DNA of 64,000 nt from Achromobacter dolens. GTDB lineage: Bacteria > Pseudomonadota > Gammaproteobacteria > Burkholderiales > Burkholderiaceae_B. Of this stretch, positions 40,342 to 50,182 are shown piece by piece. The stretch is taken from positions 88,322 to 152,321 of the forward strand of contig NZ_CADIJW010000009.1 of NCBI RefSeq assembly GCF_902859745.1, read 5' to 3'. Under the pieces are notes generated by a model. The model was not told the origin of the DNA. It did not search any database and saw only the letters and a list, made by a program, of their open reading frames with translations. Position 1 is the first letter of the stretch; each line of letters begins with the position of its first letter. The translations under genes and the position numbers were made by a program.

Positions 40342-40595
40342 GGCACAAGCTCCAACGGCTGGGAAACCAGGGCGACCCGCGCATCCGGCAGGCCGCTGAG
40401 GACGACGTCTCGATCGCTGTCCACCGTGATGGACTCGCCGGCCCGCAGCACGCTGTCGTCCGGGCAACGGTATTCGGACAACCAGACCGTGCCGGCATGA
40501 CACTCGATACGCAGGCCCGAGGCACGCTTGAGCAGCATAGTCGAACCCCGGGTCAAATGAAATGACATTCCCGCAGTGCAACATAACCGGATCAT
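40338..40595 (-). CDS. DUF2917 protein
   Basis: An 85-residue protein with the DUF2917 pattern: LRIECHAGTVWLSEYRCPDD, then SVLRAGESITVDSDRDVVLS, a small beta-rich fold. GGAGGA seven bases before the ATG at 40595 supports this start, although an ATG nine codons later (MSFHLTRGS) would also match relatives. Its stop overlaps the start of the HCCA-isomerase-like gene (ATGA). It is divergent from a LysR gene. Function unknown. Confidence 0.75.
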   Translation of the reverse strand: MIRLCCTAGMSFHLTRGSTMLLKRASGLRIECHAGTVWLSEYRCPDDSVLRAGESITVDSDRDVVLSGLPDARVALVSQPLELVP

Positions 40596-40739
40596 GGCGC
40601 ATCCTCCGCCGCAACGGCGTCCAGCGTGCCGGGCGCGGTTGGCGTGTTGCCGCTTCGCCCGTCGTCTGAGTCATATTGGACGCCACAGGCGTTATATTGC
40701 ACAAGCGACATTTCCGCCGCCTACGCATGAGTTTTACGC

Positions 40740-41666
40740 ATGTCATACCCGCTAGCCAAACTTCCCCCGCTTGATCTGGTGCGAGGCTTCGTCGCCGTGG
40801 GCCGGCGCATGAGCATCACGCTGGCGGCACAGGACCTGCACGTGACGCAATCGGCCGTCAGCCGGCAGATCCGCGCGCTGGAAGCGCACCTGGGCGTGCC
40901 GCTGCTGTTGCGGGGCTTTCGCAGCGTCTCGTTCACGTCCGAGGGCGCACAGTTGTTCCGCATGGCGGACGGATGGCTGAGCCAGCTCGGCGACCTGACC
41001 GAGCAGTTGCGCGCGCCGGAGCGCCGCACCCCGGTCACCGTCACCACCACCATCGGCGTGGCCTCGCTCTGGCTGCTGCCGCGGCTGGGCGACTTCCAGG
41101 CCGCCTATCCCAATATCGACGTGCGCGTCGCGGCCGACAACCGCGTCATCGACATCGATCGCGAGAGCGTCGACATCGCCATTCGCTACAGCCTGCGCGA
41201 CACGGTGCCGGACGGCGCCGTCTGGCTGTTCGGCGAGTCGGTGGTGCCGGTGGCGCATCCTTCGCTCAAGGCCCGCGCCCTGGACGCGCGCGAGCTGCAG
41301 CGGCACGTGCTGCTGGAATTCGACGACCCCACCCGCCCCTGGCTGCAATGGTCGGAATGGCTCAACGCGCGCGGCCTGGGCCGCGTGCGGCCAAAGGGCA
41401 TGCTGCGCTTCAACCAGTACGACCAGATCGTGCATGCGGCGCTGGCCGGCCATGGCATCGCGCTGGGGCGGCTGGCGCTGATCGCGCCGATGCTGGCGGA
41501 CCGGCGTCTGGCCACGATCGGCGGCCAGCCCGCCGATGCCACCGAACACGCCTACTGGCTGGTGCGCAATGCGCGCCGCAGCACCCCCGACGCCGAGATC
41601 GTGACGCGCTGGCTGGTGCAGCAGGCCGCGGCCACCGCGCGCCTGTTGACCCCTGAACAAGACTGA
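40740..41666 (+). CDS. LysR-family regulator, GcvA-like
   Basis: A 308-residue LysR protein with the GcvA-type N-terminus LPPLDLVRGFVAVGRRMSIT and helix-turn-helix ALEAHLGVPLLLRGF after QDLHVTQSAVSRQIR. The ligand domain contains IDIDRESVDIAIRYSLRD. It is divergent from the DUF2917 gene, which is its likely target. The 144-bp gap between them is AT-richer near 40680-40735. Confidence 0.92.
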   Translation: MSYPLAKLPPLDLVRGFVAVGRRMSITLAAQDLHVTQSAVSRQIRALEAHLGVPLLLRGFRSVSFTSEGAQLFRMADGWLSQLGDLTEQLRAPERRTPVTVTTTIGVASLWLLPRLGDFQAAYPNIDVRVAADNRVIDIDRESVDIAIRYSLRDTVPDGAVWLFGESVVPVAHPSLKARALDARELQRHVLLEFDDPTRPWLQWSEWLNARGLGRVRPKGMLRFNQYDQIVHAALAGHGIALGRLALIAPMLADRRLATIGGQPADATEHAYWLVRNARRSTPDAEIVTRWLVQQAAATARLLTPEQD

Positions 41667-41828
41667 CAAATGCGGTTCGCCCGCGGACATGCCGGCCTTT
41701 TCAGACCAACGCACCGGCCGATGGTCTGGGCAGCCCGCTACAAGTTCTATACAAACCTTCATAGATTCGCGTTGCCCCTCCTGTAGATTGCGGCCTGCAT
41801 CCCCGCACGGCTCCGAGCTCCCCTGCGA

Positions 41829-43979
41829 ATGAACCCCGTACCCACCGTCCCGACGGCGGGCGCGGCCTGTTGCCGCCGTTTCGCGGCAACGCCCCGCATT
41901 TCTTTCATGACGCAGATGAAGCGCTTCCGTTCCGCGGACGCCTGGCAAGCCTGGTTCATCAACTTCCAGCGTTCCTTCCTGATCCTGCTGGCGCCGTGGC
42001 TGGTCTCGGTGCTGGCGCAAGGCGCCGGCCGCGTCTACCTGCTGGCGACCTATGCGCCGCCGGGCGCCTACGCCGCTTTGCCGCAGGACATCAACCGCAC
42101 CCTGGCGATCGGCCTGCTGTTCGACATCAAGGTCGCGGCCATCGCGTTCTCCGCGCCGCTGCTGGCTGCCCTGCTGCTGGCCGCGCGGCCGGCGGCGCAG
42201 GCGCTGTGGCTGCGTTGCCTGCCCTACCTGGGCGCCGTGATGGCGACGCTGTTCGCCGCCAGCACGGTGGTGAGCGTGTGCTACTTCGCCACCTTCTCGC
42301 GCTCGATCGACATCTTCGTGTTCGGCCTGATCGATGACGACACCCGCGCCATCGTGGCGACGTTGTGGCACGGCTATCCGGTGCTGCGCACGCTGGCGCT
42401 GCTGGCGGCGGTGCTGGCCGCGACCAGTTGGCTGGCGTGCCGCTGGCGCGCCCGGGTGCTGCGCGCGCGCCTGGCGCGGCGGCCGCTGGCGCCCAGCGCC
42501 TTGCGGATGCTGCTGATCCTGGGCGTGACCGTGCTGGCCTGCCGCGGCTCGCTCGGCACCTTCCCGCTCAACAAGGACGACACGGGCATTTCCTCGCTGC
42601 GGCTGCTCAACGACATCGCGCCCAACGGCATTTCGGCTTTTTTCTGGGCGCTGTCCGAGCGCGACAACGACAAGCGCTTCACGAACGTCACCGACGAGGA
42701 GGGCGCGCGGCTCTACCTGCGCTTCCTGGGTCGGCCGGACCACGGCCTGAGGCCCTTCATGGCCACGACCGGCGCCAACCCGCAGGCGCGCGAACGGCCG
42801 CCGCACATCGTGCTGCAGGTCATGGAAAGCATGGGCCACCACATGAACATGTACGACCGCCCCGGCCGCGACCTACTGGGCGCGCTGCGGCCGCACTGGC
42901 GCGAGGACTGGCGCTTCGACCGCTTCCTGTCAGAGGGCAACGGCACCATCGACAGCCTCAGCCGCCTGCTGGTGCGCAGCCCGATACCTGCCACGAGCCA
43001 GTCGTCGGCGGCCAGCGCCACCTTCGCCAGCAACGCCTTCGCGCCGTTCCTGGCGCGTGGCTACCGCGTGGTGTTCGTCACCTCGGGCACGGCCACCTGG
43101 CGCAACCTGGGCCGCTTCGCCAGCCATCTGGGCGCGCAGGAGTTCGTCGACCAGTTGGGGTTGCGGCAGCACTACCCCGAGGCGCAGCCCGGCGTCTGGG
43201 GCGTGCCGGACGAATACATGTTCCGCTATATCGGCGAACGACTGGCGCGGGCCGACCGCGACGGCGAGCGCCTGCTCATCATGGCCCTGTCCACCACCCA
43301 CCATCCGCCCTTCCTGGTGCCCGAGGGCGGCCAACGCGGCGGCCTCGACCTGGGCGAGATCGAACGGCTGCCCTACTACGCCAACTGGACCGGCCTGGAC
43401 GAAGCCTTCGACACGTTGCGCTACGCGAATGATCAATTGGGCCGCTTCCTGACCGGTCTGAAGGCCTCGCCGAGCGGTGCCCGCACCATTGTCGCCGTCA
43501 CCGGCGACCACAACATCCTGGGCGTCGACTATGCGCTCGACAGCGACGCCGTGCTGGCACACGCGGTGCCGTTCTACCTGTATGTCCCACCCGCCTATCG
43601 GGGGCAATCGACCTATGACCCGTCGCGTCCCGGCAGCCACAAGGACATCCTGCCGACGCTCTATCACCTGAGCCTGCCGGACACGCCCTATTTCCGCAGC
43701 GGCTGCGACCTGCTGGCCGCGCGGCCAGACCCGCAGTGGTGCTTCGGCTTCAACAATCCGCGCCTGCTGATCACGCGCGAGGGCGCTTACCAGCGCGACC
43801 GTCCCGGCCGCATCCGGCCGTGGGCGGACGGCACCGGCCTGGCGCTGGCGGACGAGCGCGACGCCACGCCGGAGCAGGCCGCCGAACTGGCCCGGCTCGA
43901 CGCCTACGGCCCGCTGCTGCAATGGCAGATCAACTACCAGGTGCAGCACCAACTGCCATCGCGCCCGGAGCGGCCTTGA
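41829..43979 (+). CDS. LtaS-like membrane sulfatase/phosphoglycerol transferase
   Basis: A protein of up to 716 residues with four or five N-terminal membrane helices (FLILLAPWLVSVLAQGAGRV, LAIGLLFDIKVAAIAFSAPL and others) and a periplasmic alkaline-phosphatase-fold domain from about residue 320. HIVLQVMESMGHHMNMYDR holds the first metal ligands, GNGTIDSLSRLL the likely Thr nucleophile, and VAVTGDHNILGVDY the late Asp-His pair. In Gram-negatives such enzymes add phosphoglycerol or phosphoethanolamine to periplasmic glycans or lipids. The start is uncertain: ATG at 41907 or 41916 may be the true one, and no site has a good Shine-Dalgarno. Confidence 0.85.
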   Translation: MNPVPTVPTAGAACCRRFAATPRISFMTQMKRFRSADAWQAWFINFQRSFLILLAPWLVSVLAQGAGRVYLLATYAPPGAYAALPQDINRTLAIGLLFDIKVAAIAFSAPLLAALLLAARPAAQALWLRCLPYLGAVMATLFAASTVVSVCYFATFSRSIDIFVFGLIDDDTRAIVATLWHGYPVLRTLALLAAVLAATSWLACRWRARVLRARLARRPLAPSALRMLLILGVTVLACRGSLGTFPLNKDDTGISSLRLLNDIAPNGISAFFWALSERDNDKRFTNVTDEEGARLYLRFLGRPDHGLRPFMATTGANPQARERPPHIVLQVMESMGHHMNMYDRPGRDLLGALRPHWREDWRFDRFLSEGNGTIDSLSRLLVRSPIPATSQSSAASATFASNAFAPFLARGYRVVFVTSGTATWRNLGRFASHLGAQEFVDQLGLRQHYPEAQPGVWGVPDEYMFRYIGERLARADRDGERLLIMALSTTHHPPFLVPEGGQRGGLDLGEIERLPYYANWTGLDEAFDTLRYANDQLGRFLTGLKASPSGARTIVAVTGDHNILGVDYALDSDAVLAHAVPFYLYVPPAYRGQSTYDPSRPGSHKDILPTLYHLSLPDTPYFRSGCDLLAARPDPQWCFGFNNPRLLITREGAYQRDRPGRIRPWADGTGLALADERDATPEQAAELARLDAYGPLLQWQINYQVQHQLPSRPERP

Positions 43980-44046
43980 GCCGCGTCGCCGCGCGCCGAT
44001 CGCAATCCGGCCGCCGGCAAGCCGGGCAGCGTTGCCGCAAGACCCG

Positions 44047-45108
44047 CTAGTCCACGCGCACCAGCGCGTCTCCCGCCGTCATCTCGCCGATTACCGCGGC
44101 GTCGGCGAAGCCCTGCTCGCGGAACAGGTCCAGCACCGCCTGCGCCGCTTGCGGCGCGCACGCCACCAGCAGGCCCCCGGAGGTCTGCGGATCGGTCAGC
44201 AATGCCCGTTCGACGTCGGTCACGCCCGCCCCCAGCCGTACCGATTCGCCGTACGAGGCCCAGTTGCGTCCGGAGGCGCCGGTGATCACGCCGTCGGCGG
44301 CCAAAGCCTGCACGCCCGGCAGCCACGGCAGGGCCTCGCGCCGCAGGGCCGCGGTCAGCCCCGCGCCGCGCGCCATTTCCAGCGCGTGGCCAAGCAGGCC
44401 GAAGCCGGTGACGTCAGTGATGGCGTGCACGCCGTCCAGCGCCGCGAGCGCCGCGCCCGGTCGGTTCAGGCGCGTGGTCGTCTCGATCATCACGCGGTAG
44501 CCATCCGCGTCCAGCCGGTTTTTCTTGAGCGCCGCCGACAGGATGCCCACGCCCAGCCCCTTGCCCAGCACCAGCACGTCGCCGGCGCGCGCGTCGGCGT
44601 TGCGCTTGATGCGGCCCGGATGCACCAGCCCCATGGCCGCCAGGCCGTAGATCGGCTCGACCGAATCGATACTGTGGCCGCCGGCCACCGGAATGCCGGC
44701 GTCCTTGCAAACCGACTCCCCGCCGCGCAGGATGTCGGCGATGACGTCGTGCGGCAGCACGTTGATGGGCATGCCGACGATCGCCAGCGCCATGATCGGC
44801 GTGCCGCCCATCGCATACACGTCGGACAGCGCGTTGGTGGCCGCGATGCGGCCGAAATCGTAGGGATCGTCGACGATCGGCATGAAGAAGTCGGTGGTCG
44901 CGATCAGGGCCTGCTCGTCGTTGAGGCGGTAGACCGCCGCATCGTCGGCCGTCTCGGTGCCCACCAGCAGGTTGGGATAGCTGGCGGCCGGCCCGAAACG
45001 GGCCAGCAATTGCGACAGCACGCCGGGCGCGATCTTGCAACCGCAGCCGCCGCCGTGCGAGAGCGAAGTCAAGCGCGGCACCGCCGCGGACGCTGCATCC
45101 TGGGTCAT
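44047..45108 (-). CDS. selD: selenophosphate synthetase
   Basis: Makes selenophosphate, the selenium donor for selenocysteine, from selenide and ATP. The 353-residue protein has the active-site loop [14 protein letters not shown], in which the catalytic position is cysteine, not selenocysteine. [20 protein letters not shown] and [16 protein letters not shown] are the ATP and metal segments. GGAGAG supports the ATG. It is separate from selABC by three genes, divergent from a transglutaminase gene. Confidence 0.97.
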   Translation of the reverse strand: MTQDAASAAVPRLTSLSHGGGCGCKIAPGVLSQLLARFGPAASYPNLLVGTETADDAAVYRLNDEQALIATTDFFMPIVDDPYDFGRIAATNALSDVYAMGGTPIMALAIVGMPINVLPHDVIADILRGGESVCKDAGIPVAGGHSIDSVEPIYGLAAMGLVHPGRIKRNADARAGDVLVLGKGLGVGILSAALKKNRLDADGYRVMIETTTRLNRPGAALAALDGVHAITDVTGFGLLGHALEMARGAGLTAALRREALPWLPGVQALAADGVITGASGRNWASYGESVRLGAGVTDVERALLTDPQTSGGLLVACAPQAAQAVLDLFREQGFADAAVIGEMTAGDALVRVD

Positions 45109-45249
45109 GTCAGTCTCTCCGTAAGTGATGGGAAAAGGATAGCATCGCGCCCCCGAATGGCCCTATGATGATCCGGCAGCAGGCAGCAACGGACGGCCGC
45201 CCGCCACCGGGCGCACCGACAGCCAAACTTCACCGTGCGTGAGGGCTAT

Positions 45250-46347
45250 ATGGATCGCCGACTCTTCCTCCGTTTCTCAGGCGCCCTGTGCGCCGCCCAG
45301 GCGGCCTTGCCCCTGGCCGCGCGCGCCGAACAGACGCCCGTCAGCGCCGACTGGCGCAGCTTCGAACTGACCACCCACATCCAGGTGCTGGACCCCGGCG
45401 CCCATCCGCGCCTCTGGATCCCCCTGCCCTACGCCACCGACACGTCCTACCAGCGCGGCGCGCAAAGCGCCTGGCTGGTCAGCGGCGGCGGCTGCGCGCA
45501 ACTGGCGCAGGCGCCAGGCTACGACGTGCGCATGCTGGCGGTGCAATGGCCCGACGCCCAGGCGCCACGGGAAGTCACGGTGACCAGCCGCTTCCAGACC
45601 CGCAACCGCCGCATCGACCTGACCCGGCCGCCGTCAGGGGCCCCGCGCGAAAGCGTCGCCACCCTGCGCGAATTCATTCAGCCCACTGCGCTGCTGCCCA
45701 CGGACGGCATCGTCAAGGCCACTGCGGACCGCATCACTCGCGGCCACCAGGGCGCGCTGGCGCGAGCCCGCGCGATCTATGACTGGGTGGTCGACAACAC
45801 CTGCCGCACCGCCTCCACCCGCGGCTGCGGCACCGGCGACGTGCGCTACATGCTCACCGCCAACGATCTGAACGGCAAATGCGCCGACATCAACGCGTTG
45901 TTCGTCGCCCTGGCGCGCGCCGCGGGCATTCCCGCCCGCGATGCCTACGGCCTGCGCGTGGCCGACTCGCAGCTCGGCTTCAGGAGCCTGGGCAAGGCCG
46001 GCGACGTCACCCGCGCGCAGCACTGCCGCGCCGAGTTCTACGCCGACGGCTATGGCTGGATCCCGGTCGACCCGGCCGACGTGCGCAAGGTCATGTTGGA
46101 AGAGCCGCCTGGCGACCTGCCCGCCACCGACCCGCGCGTGCGCAGCGCCCGCGTCATGCTGTTCGGCGCCTGGGAAATGAACTGGGTCGCCTACAACCAC
46201 GGCCACGACGTCGCCCTGCCGGGCTCCGCCCACGGCCCGGTGCCGTTCCTGATGTATCCCAACGGCGAAACCGTCGACGGCCGGCTGGACAGCCTCGACC
46301 CCGACCGCTTCCGCTACACCCTGACCGCGCGCCCCCTGTCCGCCTGA
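45250..46347 (+). CDS. exported transglutaminase-like protein
   Basis: A 365-residue protein with a probable twin-arginine signal (MDRRLFLRFSGALCAAQAAL, cleavage after ARA). The transglutaminase core has the catalytic Cys in LNGKCADINALFVALARAAG, His in AQHCRAEFYADGYGWIPVD, and the following Asp. The ATG at 45250 with GAGGGC upstream is preferred to a GTG five codons earlier. It is likely periplasmic and could act as a protease or peptide cross-linker. The next gene is an exported thioredoxin-like protein in the same direction, 12 bp away, so the two are probably co-transcribed. Confidence 0.85.
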   Translation: MDRRLFLRFSGALCAAQAALPLAARAEQTPVSADWRSFELTTHIQVLDPGAHPRLWIPLPYATDTSYQRGAQSAWLVSGGGCAQLAQAPGYDVRMLAVQWPDAQAPREVTVTSRFQTRNRRIDLTRPPSGAPRESVATLREFIQPTALLPTDGIVKATADRITRGHQGALARARAIYDWVVDNTCRTASTRGCGTGDVRYMLTANDLNGKCADINALFVALARAAGIPARDAYGLRVADSQLGFRSLGKAGDVTRAQHCRAEFYADGYGWIPVDPADVRKVMLEEPPGDLPATDPRVRSARVMLFGAWEMNWVAYNHGHDVALPGSAHGPVPFLMYPNGETVDGRLDSLDPDRFRYTLTARPLSA

Positions 46348-46359
46348 GCAGGTCACGCC

Positions 46360-46899
46360 ATGCTCAGTCGCCGCCAACTGCTGCAATCCGCCCTGTCGCT
46401 GGCGGCCCTGCCCGCCTGGGCGGGCGCCGCCAGCGACAGCGCCCTGAAGCTCGCCACCGGTCCCGACTGGGCGCCCTGGACCGCCGCCACCCCGCCCCTG
46501 GTGCTGCCCGACCTCGCCGGCCGCGAACAGAAACTCGGCAACTGGCGCGGCAATGTCGTTATCGTCAGCTTCTGGGCGACATGGTGCGACCCGTGCCGCG
46601 ACGAAATCCCCCTGATGTCGGCCATGGCCAGGCGCCACCGCGAGGAAGGCCTGCGCCTGGTCGCCGTCAACGTCGGCGAGGCCCTCGGCAAGATCACCAC
46701 CTTCCTGGCCAAATGGCCCGTCGCCGGCGCGGTGCTGCACGACCGCAACAGCACCGTTTCCAAGAAATGGGACGCCATCGGCCTGCCCGCCAACTACCTG
46801 GTCGACCGCGGCGGCAGCATCCGCCACTGGCACCTGGGCGCCCTGGACTGGAAGGCGGAGAACGTCAGCGGCGTCGTCACCCGGATGTTGCGCGCGTAG
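46360..46899 (+). CDS. exported TlpA-like thiol:disulfide protein
   Basis: A 179-residue periplasmic thioredoxin-fold protein with a twin-arginine-like signal (MLSRRQLLQSALSLAALPAW). The redox site is CDPC in VSFWATWCDPCRDEIPLMSA, and the cis-proline region is GLPANYLVDRGG. It follows the transglutaminase by 12 bp. It may keep a cysteine of its partner reduced, for example the catalytic Cys of the transglutaminase; that link is inference. Confidence 0.88.
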   Translation: MLSRRQLLQSALSLAALPAWAGAASDSALKLATGPDWAPWTAATPPLVLPDLAGREQKLGNWRGNVVIVSFWATWCDPCRDEIPLMSAMARRHREEGLRLVAVNVGEALGKITTFLAKWPVAGAVLHDRNSTVSKKWDAIGLPANYLVDRGGSIRHWHLGALDWKAENVSGVVTRMLRA

Positions 46900-46906
46900 G
46901 GCCGGG

Positions 46907-47941
46907 CTACCGGCTGGCGGCCACGTCCGCGGCGACGGGGCTTGCGGCCCGGGCCATCCGTCGCAGGCGCCAATACGCCTTGAGCAGGCGCCGCAGATCG
47001 GTGAAACCGCGCGCGTGGCGAACCAGGCGCGGCCAGGCGCGAAGATCGAGCATGGCCCGCGCGAGGTGGGCGCGCATCTGAGGACTGTCCACGCCCTTGC
47101 GAAGCAGATCCACGAAGCACAGCAGTTCATGCTGCGCATGGCGGACAATCGAAATCCGGGTGCCGCGGTCGAGTTCTCGCCGCAAGGACCGGACAAGCAG
47201 CGTGCCGATGATATGGACGTAGCTGACGCCGCGCCACTGGCGGACCTGGGGCGACGGCGAGAGCGTGGTCGAATCGGGGTTGCGGCGATAGCCGTACACG
47301 GGCTCGGGCGCGAAGCCGATCCGCCTGGCCACGAGGGCGAGGTCAACGGTCCAGAGAATGTCTTCGTGGAATATCGTGGGATCGAAGGCCAGCCCGTGCC
47401 GGCGGATGAGGTCACGCCTGATGAGTTGCAGGCAGACGTAGTGCGGCCATTCGCCGACGCCTACGCAGTGGACGATCCAGTCCGTGCCGGCCATCGTCCG
47501 CCCCACCGGTTGCCGTGTCAGGACCGCGGGCCGGGGCGCGGGAGGCGGCGTGTCCGTGAACCGATATGCGTTACCGACCAACACGTCCAGATCCTGTGAG
47601 ACGGCCTGTTCGTGCCACGCCGCGAGCCCCGCCACGGGCAGTACGTCGTCGGCGTCGGCGAACGCGATCCAGGTGCCACGCGCCGCCTGCAAGCCCGCAT
47701 TCCTTGCGGCGCCCTGCCCGAGATGGGCCTGCCTGATGATGCGCAGGCGCGCATCCTTGGCGGCATAGGCCTGCAGGATCGCCATGCCGCCATCGGCGGA
47801 ACCATCATCGACCGCGATCACCTCCACGTCCATCGCGGCATCGCCCAACAGCGCATCCAGTTGGTGGGCAAGATACCGCTCGCAGTTGTAGACGGGGACG
47901 ATCAGGCTGATCTGTGGCGCAATGGGGTCGACGTGGTTCAT
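46907..47941 (-). CDS. family 2 glycosyltransferase
   Basis: A 344-residue GT-A-fold glycosyltransferase. ISLIVPVYNCERYLAHQLDA, IAVDDGSADGG and the metal-binding AFADADDVLPV are in the usual places, and the C-terminal third is basic and amphipathic (RRLLKAYWRLRRMAR), as in membrane-associated forms. The start M before NHVDPIAPQ is preferred; an ATG 18 codons upstream is possible. It lies alone downstream of selC and convergent with the TlpA-like gene, with DNA of lower GC in the gap upstream of it. It does not belong with the selenium genes by function. Confidence 0.87.
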   Translation of the reverse strand: MNHVDPIAPQISLIVPVYNCERYLAHQLDALLGDAAMDVEVIAVDDGSADGGMAILQAYAAKDARLRIIRQAHLGQGAARNAGLQAARGTWIAFADADDVLPVAGLAAWHEQAVSQDLDVLVGNAYRFTDTPPPAPRPAVLTRQPVGRTMAGTDWIVHCVGVGEWPHYVCLQLIRRDLIRRHGLAFDPTIFHEDILWTVDLALVARRIGFAPEPVYGYRRNPDSTTLSPSPQVRQWRGVSYVHIIGTLLVRSLRRELDRGTRISIVRHAQHELLCFVDLLRKGVDSPQMRAHLARAMLDLRAWPRLVRHARGFTDLRRLLKAYWRLRRMARAASPVAADVAASR

Positions 47942-48096
47942 ATCCGGTGATGCGTAGGCGCGTGAATCCTCGCGCCCTGAACCGGGTCTTGCCATTGGTC
48001 TTCGATATTCGATCCATCGTCCAACAGGCGCGGGTGGATCGGTACACTACGCCGTATCACGAGGCCAGAGGGACCAGACTCATCAATACAAGACCG

Positions 48097-48118
48097 GTCC
48101 GCCTGTTTCTGGCCGGAC
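48097..48118 (-). terminator. possible terminator after selC
   Basis: GTCCGCC and GGCCGGAC form a stem with one bulge around a 7-nt loop, about 20 bp past the tRNA CCA end on the minus strand. There is no clean T-run after it, so the call is weak. Confidence 0.3.
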
Positions 48119-48136
48119 GACCATCGCGGAAAAGAA

Positions 48137-48232
48137 TGGCGGAAGGCAGCAGGAGTCGAACCTACCTGGGAACGTCTGACGCCCCCAACCGGGTTTGAAG
48201 CCCGGCCGTGCCACCGGACACGGATGCCTTCC
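48137..48232 (-). tRNA. selC: tRNA-Sec (anticodon UCA)
   Basis: On the minus strand the 96-nt sequence starts GGAAGGCATCCGTGTCC and ends TGCCTTCCGCCA. The acceptor stem is GGAAGGCA paired with TGCCTTCC, eight base pairs as is special to tRNA-Sec, followed by G and an encoded CCA. The anticodon TCA (complement of 48196-48198) sits in GGGCTTCAAACCC. The variable arm is long (TTGGGGGCGTCAGACGTT onward), and the T-loop is GGTTCGACTCC. It lies 12 bp after the selB stop and is probably cut from the same transcript. Confidence 0.97.
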
Positions 48233-48244
48233 TCGAAAACCCGC

Positions 48245-50182
48245 CTATGATACCGCCTGCCCGGCCCCCAGATACGCGCTGTCCGTGCGCAGCACGTGCG
48301 TGTCACGCACCCGCCGTGTCAGCCCCGTCCGATCGAAGAATTCCAGGATCTGGATCGCGCGTTTGCGCCCCAGGCCGGTGGCATCCCGGAAGGCCGCCGC
48401 GTTCAACCCTTCGGGTTTGCCGGCAAGCGCGACCGCCAGCGCCGCCAGCTCCACCACCCGCTCGCGGTGATAGAACAGATCCTTCACCACCTGGGCCACC
48501 TCGCCACGCCGCAGCAGCTTGCGCAGCACCTGCCGCACGCGCTCCTCGGGCTCGCCCTGCGCGCGCGCCAGATCGCGCACCCAGGGAGGGTCGTAGGCGC
48601 CCGCGGCCAACAGCGGCAACAGGCGTTGCGCCAGTTGCGCCTCGGCCTCGGCCAGCGCCGCGGTGTGCCCCGGCAGATGCAGCCACGGCCCGTTGCGCAA
48701 CACCCGGCCCTGCCGCTGCAGATCATCCAGCAGTCCCTGCCACAATGCCTCCGGCGCCGCCGGCAGCGCCATGCGGCGCAGGCGCGAACCGTCCGGCCCG
48801 GGTTCGTCCGGCGCGCCCTGGTGAAAGGTCGCCAGCGCCTGCTCCACCCGCGCCCGCAGCGCTTCCCAGTGCGCGGCCAGGATCAACGTGCGCGCGCCCT
48901 GCGGCGTGCGCGGCTCGATCCAGATCGCACCCTCGGGCGCGGCCAGGTCGCGCACCGCCCTGCCGGTCAGGCGTTGCAGCGCCGTCTCGTCCAGCCCCAG
49001 CACGGCCTGCGCCAGCAGCGGTTGCAGCCCGCCGCCGTCCAGCATGTCCGCCACGCCTTGCAGCCATTGCATCCGCGCCGGCGCGCGGCGCTTGCGGTCC
49101 GGCGCGTTCGGGTCGAGCACGCGGCCGCCGCCGACCGTGCGCGTGGCCTGCGCATTGCGCACGATGTAGCGATCGCCGGGCATCGCGCACACCAATTCGT
49201 CGAATACCAGTTGCACCCAGCCCGACTGGCCCGGCGCCAAGGCATCGGCCGACAGCGGCACCACGTGCGCCACGTGGCGCGCCGCGCCGATGTGCACGTG
49301 CAGCGGCGTCCAGGCCCGCAGCGGCGCGTCGGCCGAGGGCAGCAGCGTCAAGGCCACATCGACGTGGCGCGACGGCAGAAAGCAGCGCGCATCGGCAATC
49401 CAGTCGCCGCGCGTGATGGCGCTCTTGTCGATGCCCGCCAGGTTCAGCGCGCAGCGCTGGCCAGCCGCGCCAGTCTCGCTCGGCTGGTTCTGCGCGTGGA
49501 TGCCGCGCACCCGCACCCGCGTGCCCGCCGGCATCAGGCGCAGGTCGGCGTCGTCGTCGCCGACGCGGGCGCGGCCGCCGTGCGCGGTGCCGGTGACCAC
49601 GGTGCCGTGGCCGGCCAGCGTGAAGACGCGGTCCACCGCCAGCCGGAACAGGCCCGCGCCGTCGCGCGCGCCCAGCGCCTGCGCCGCGTCATCCAGATGC
49701 TGTTTGAGGCGCGCCACGCCATCGTCGCCGACGCGCGCCGCGCACACCTCGAACACGGGCGCATCCCGCAGGAAGGTGTCGGCCGCCAGCGCCGCGATCT
49801 CGCCGCGCACCGCCGCCAGCCGGGCCGGGTCGGCGCGGTCGGCCTTGGTCAAGGCCACCGCGCCGCGCGCCACGCCCAGCAGCGACAGGATCGCCAGGTG
49901 TTCGCGGGTCTGCGGCATGACGCCGTCATCGGCCGCCACCACCAGCAGACCGAAGTCGATGCCGCTGGCGCCCGCCGCCATGGTGTGCACCAGCTTCTCG
50001 TGGCCCGGCACGTCGATGAAGCCCAGCACGTCGCCGTTGGGCAGGGGCGTGTAGGCGTAGCCCAGTTCGATTGAAATGCCGCGCGCCTTCTCTTCCTTGA
50101 GACGGTCGGTGTCGACCCCCGTCAGCGCCCGCACCAGCGTGGTCTTGCCATGGTCGATATGGCCGGCGGTGCCGACGATCAT
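48245..50182 (-). CDS. selB: selenocysteine-specific elongation factor
   Basis: GTPase that brings Sec-tRNA-Sec to the ribosome at UGA codons marked by a SECIS hairpin. The 645-residue protein has [19 protein letters not shown], the switch region [23 protein letters not shown] and the guanine motif TKAD, then elongation-factor beta barrels, and four winged-helix modules in the C-terminal half that bind SECIS RNA (ending [20 protein letters not shown]). It overlaps the selA stop by four bases and is followed at once by selC. Confidence 0.97.
   Translation of the reverse strand: MIVGTAGHIDHGKTTLVRALTGVDTDRLKEEKARGISIELGYAYTPLPNGDVLGFIDVPGHEKLVHTMAAGASGIDFGLLVVAADDGVMPQTREHLAILSLLGVARGAVALTKADRADPARLAAVRGEIAALAADTFLRDAPVFEVCAARVGDDGVARLKQHLDDAAQALGARDGAGLFRLAVDRVFTLAGHGTVVTGTAHGGRARVGDDDADLRLMPAGTRVRVRGIHAQNQPSETGAAGQRCALNLAGIDKSAITRGDWIADARCFLPSRHVDVALTLLPSADAPLRAWTPLHVHIGAARHVAHVVPLSADALAPGQSGWVQLVFDELVCAMPGDRYIVRNAQATRTVGGGRVLDPNAPDRKRRAPARMQWLQGVADMLDGGGLQPLLAQAVLGLDETALQRLTGRAVRDLAAPEGAIWIEPRTPQGARTLILAAHWEALRARVEQALATFHQGAPDEPGPDGSRLRRMALPAAPEALWQGLLDDLQRQGRVLRNGPWLHLPGHTAALAEAEAQLAQRLLPLLAAGAYDPPWVRDLARAQGEPEERVRQVLRKLLRRGEVAQVVKDLFYHRERVVELAALAVALAGKPEGLNAAAFRDATGLGRKRAIQILEFFDRTGLTRRVRDTHVLRTDSAYLGAGQAVS

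Noticed and set aside
40752-42842. Minus-strand open frame of 696 codons across the LysR and LtaS-like genes
   Set aside because: It spans two real plus-strand genes and the gap between them and has shadow composition.
44032-45168. Plus-strand frame of 378 codons opposite selD
   Set aside because: Antisense shadow; selD motifs on the other strand are unambiguous.
48137-48232. Prophage or island integrated at selC
   Set aside because: No integrase, no duplicated tRNA end and only one gene of unrelated function beside it in this window.
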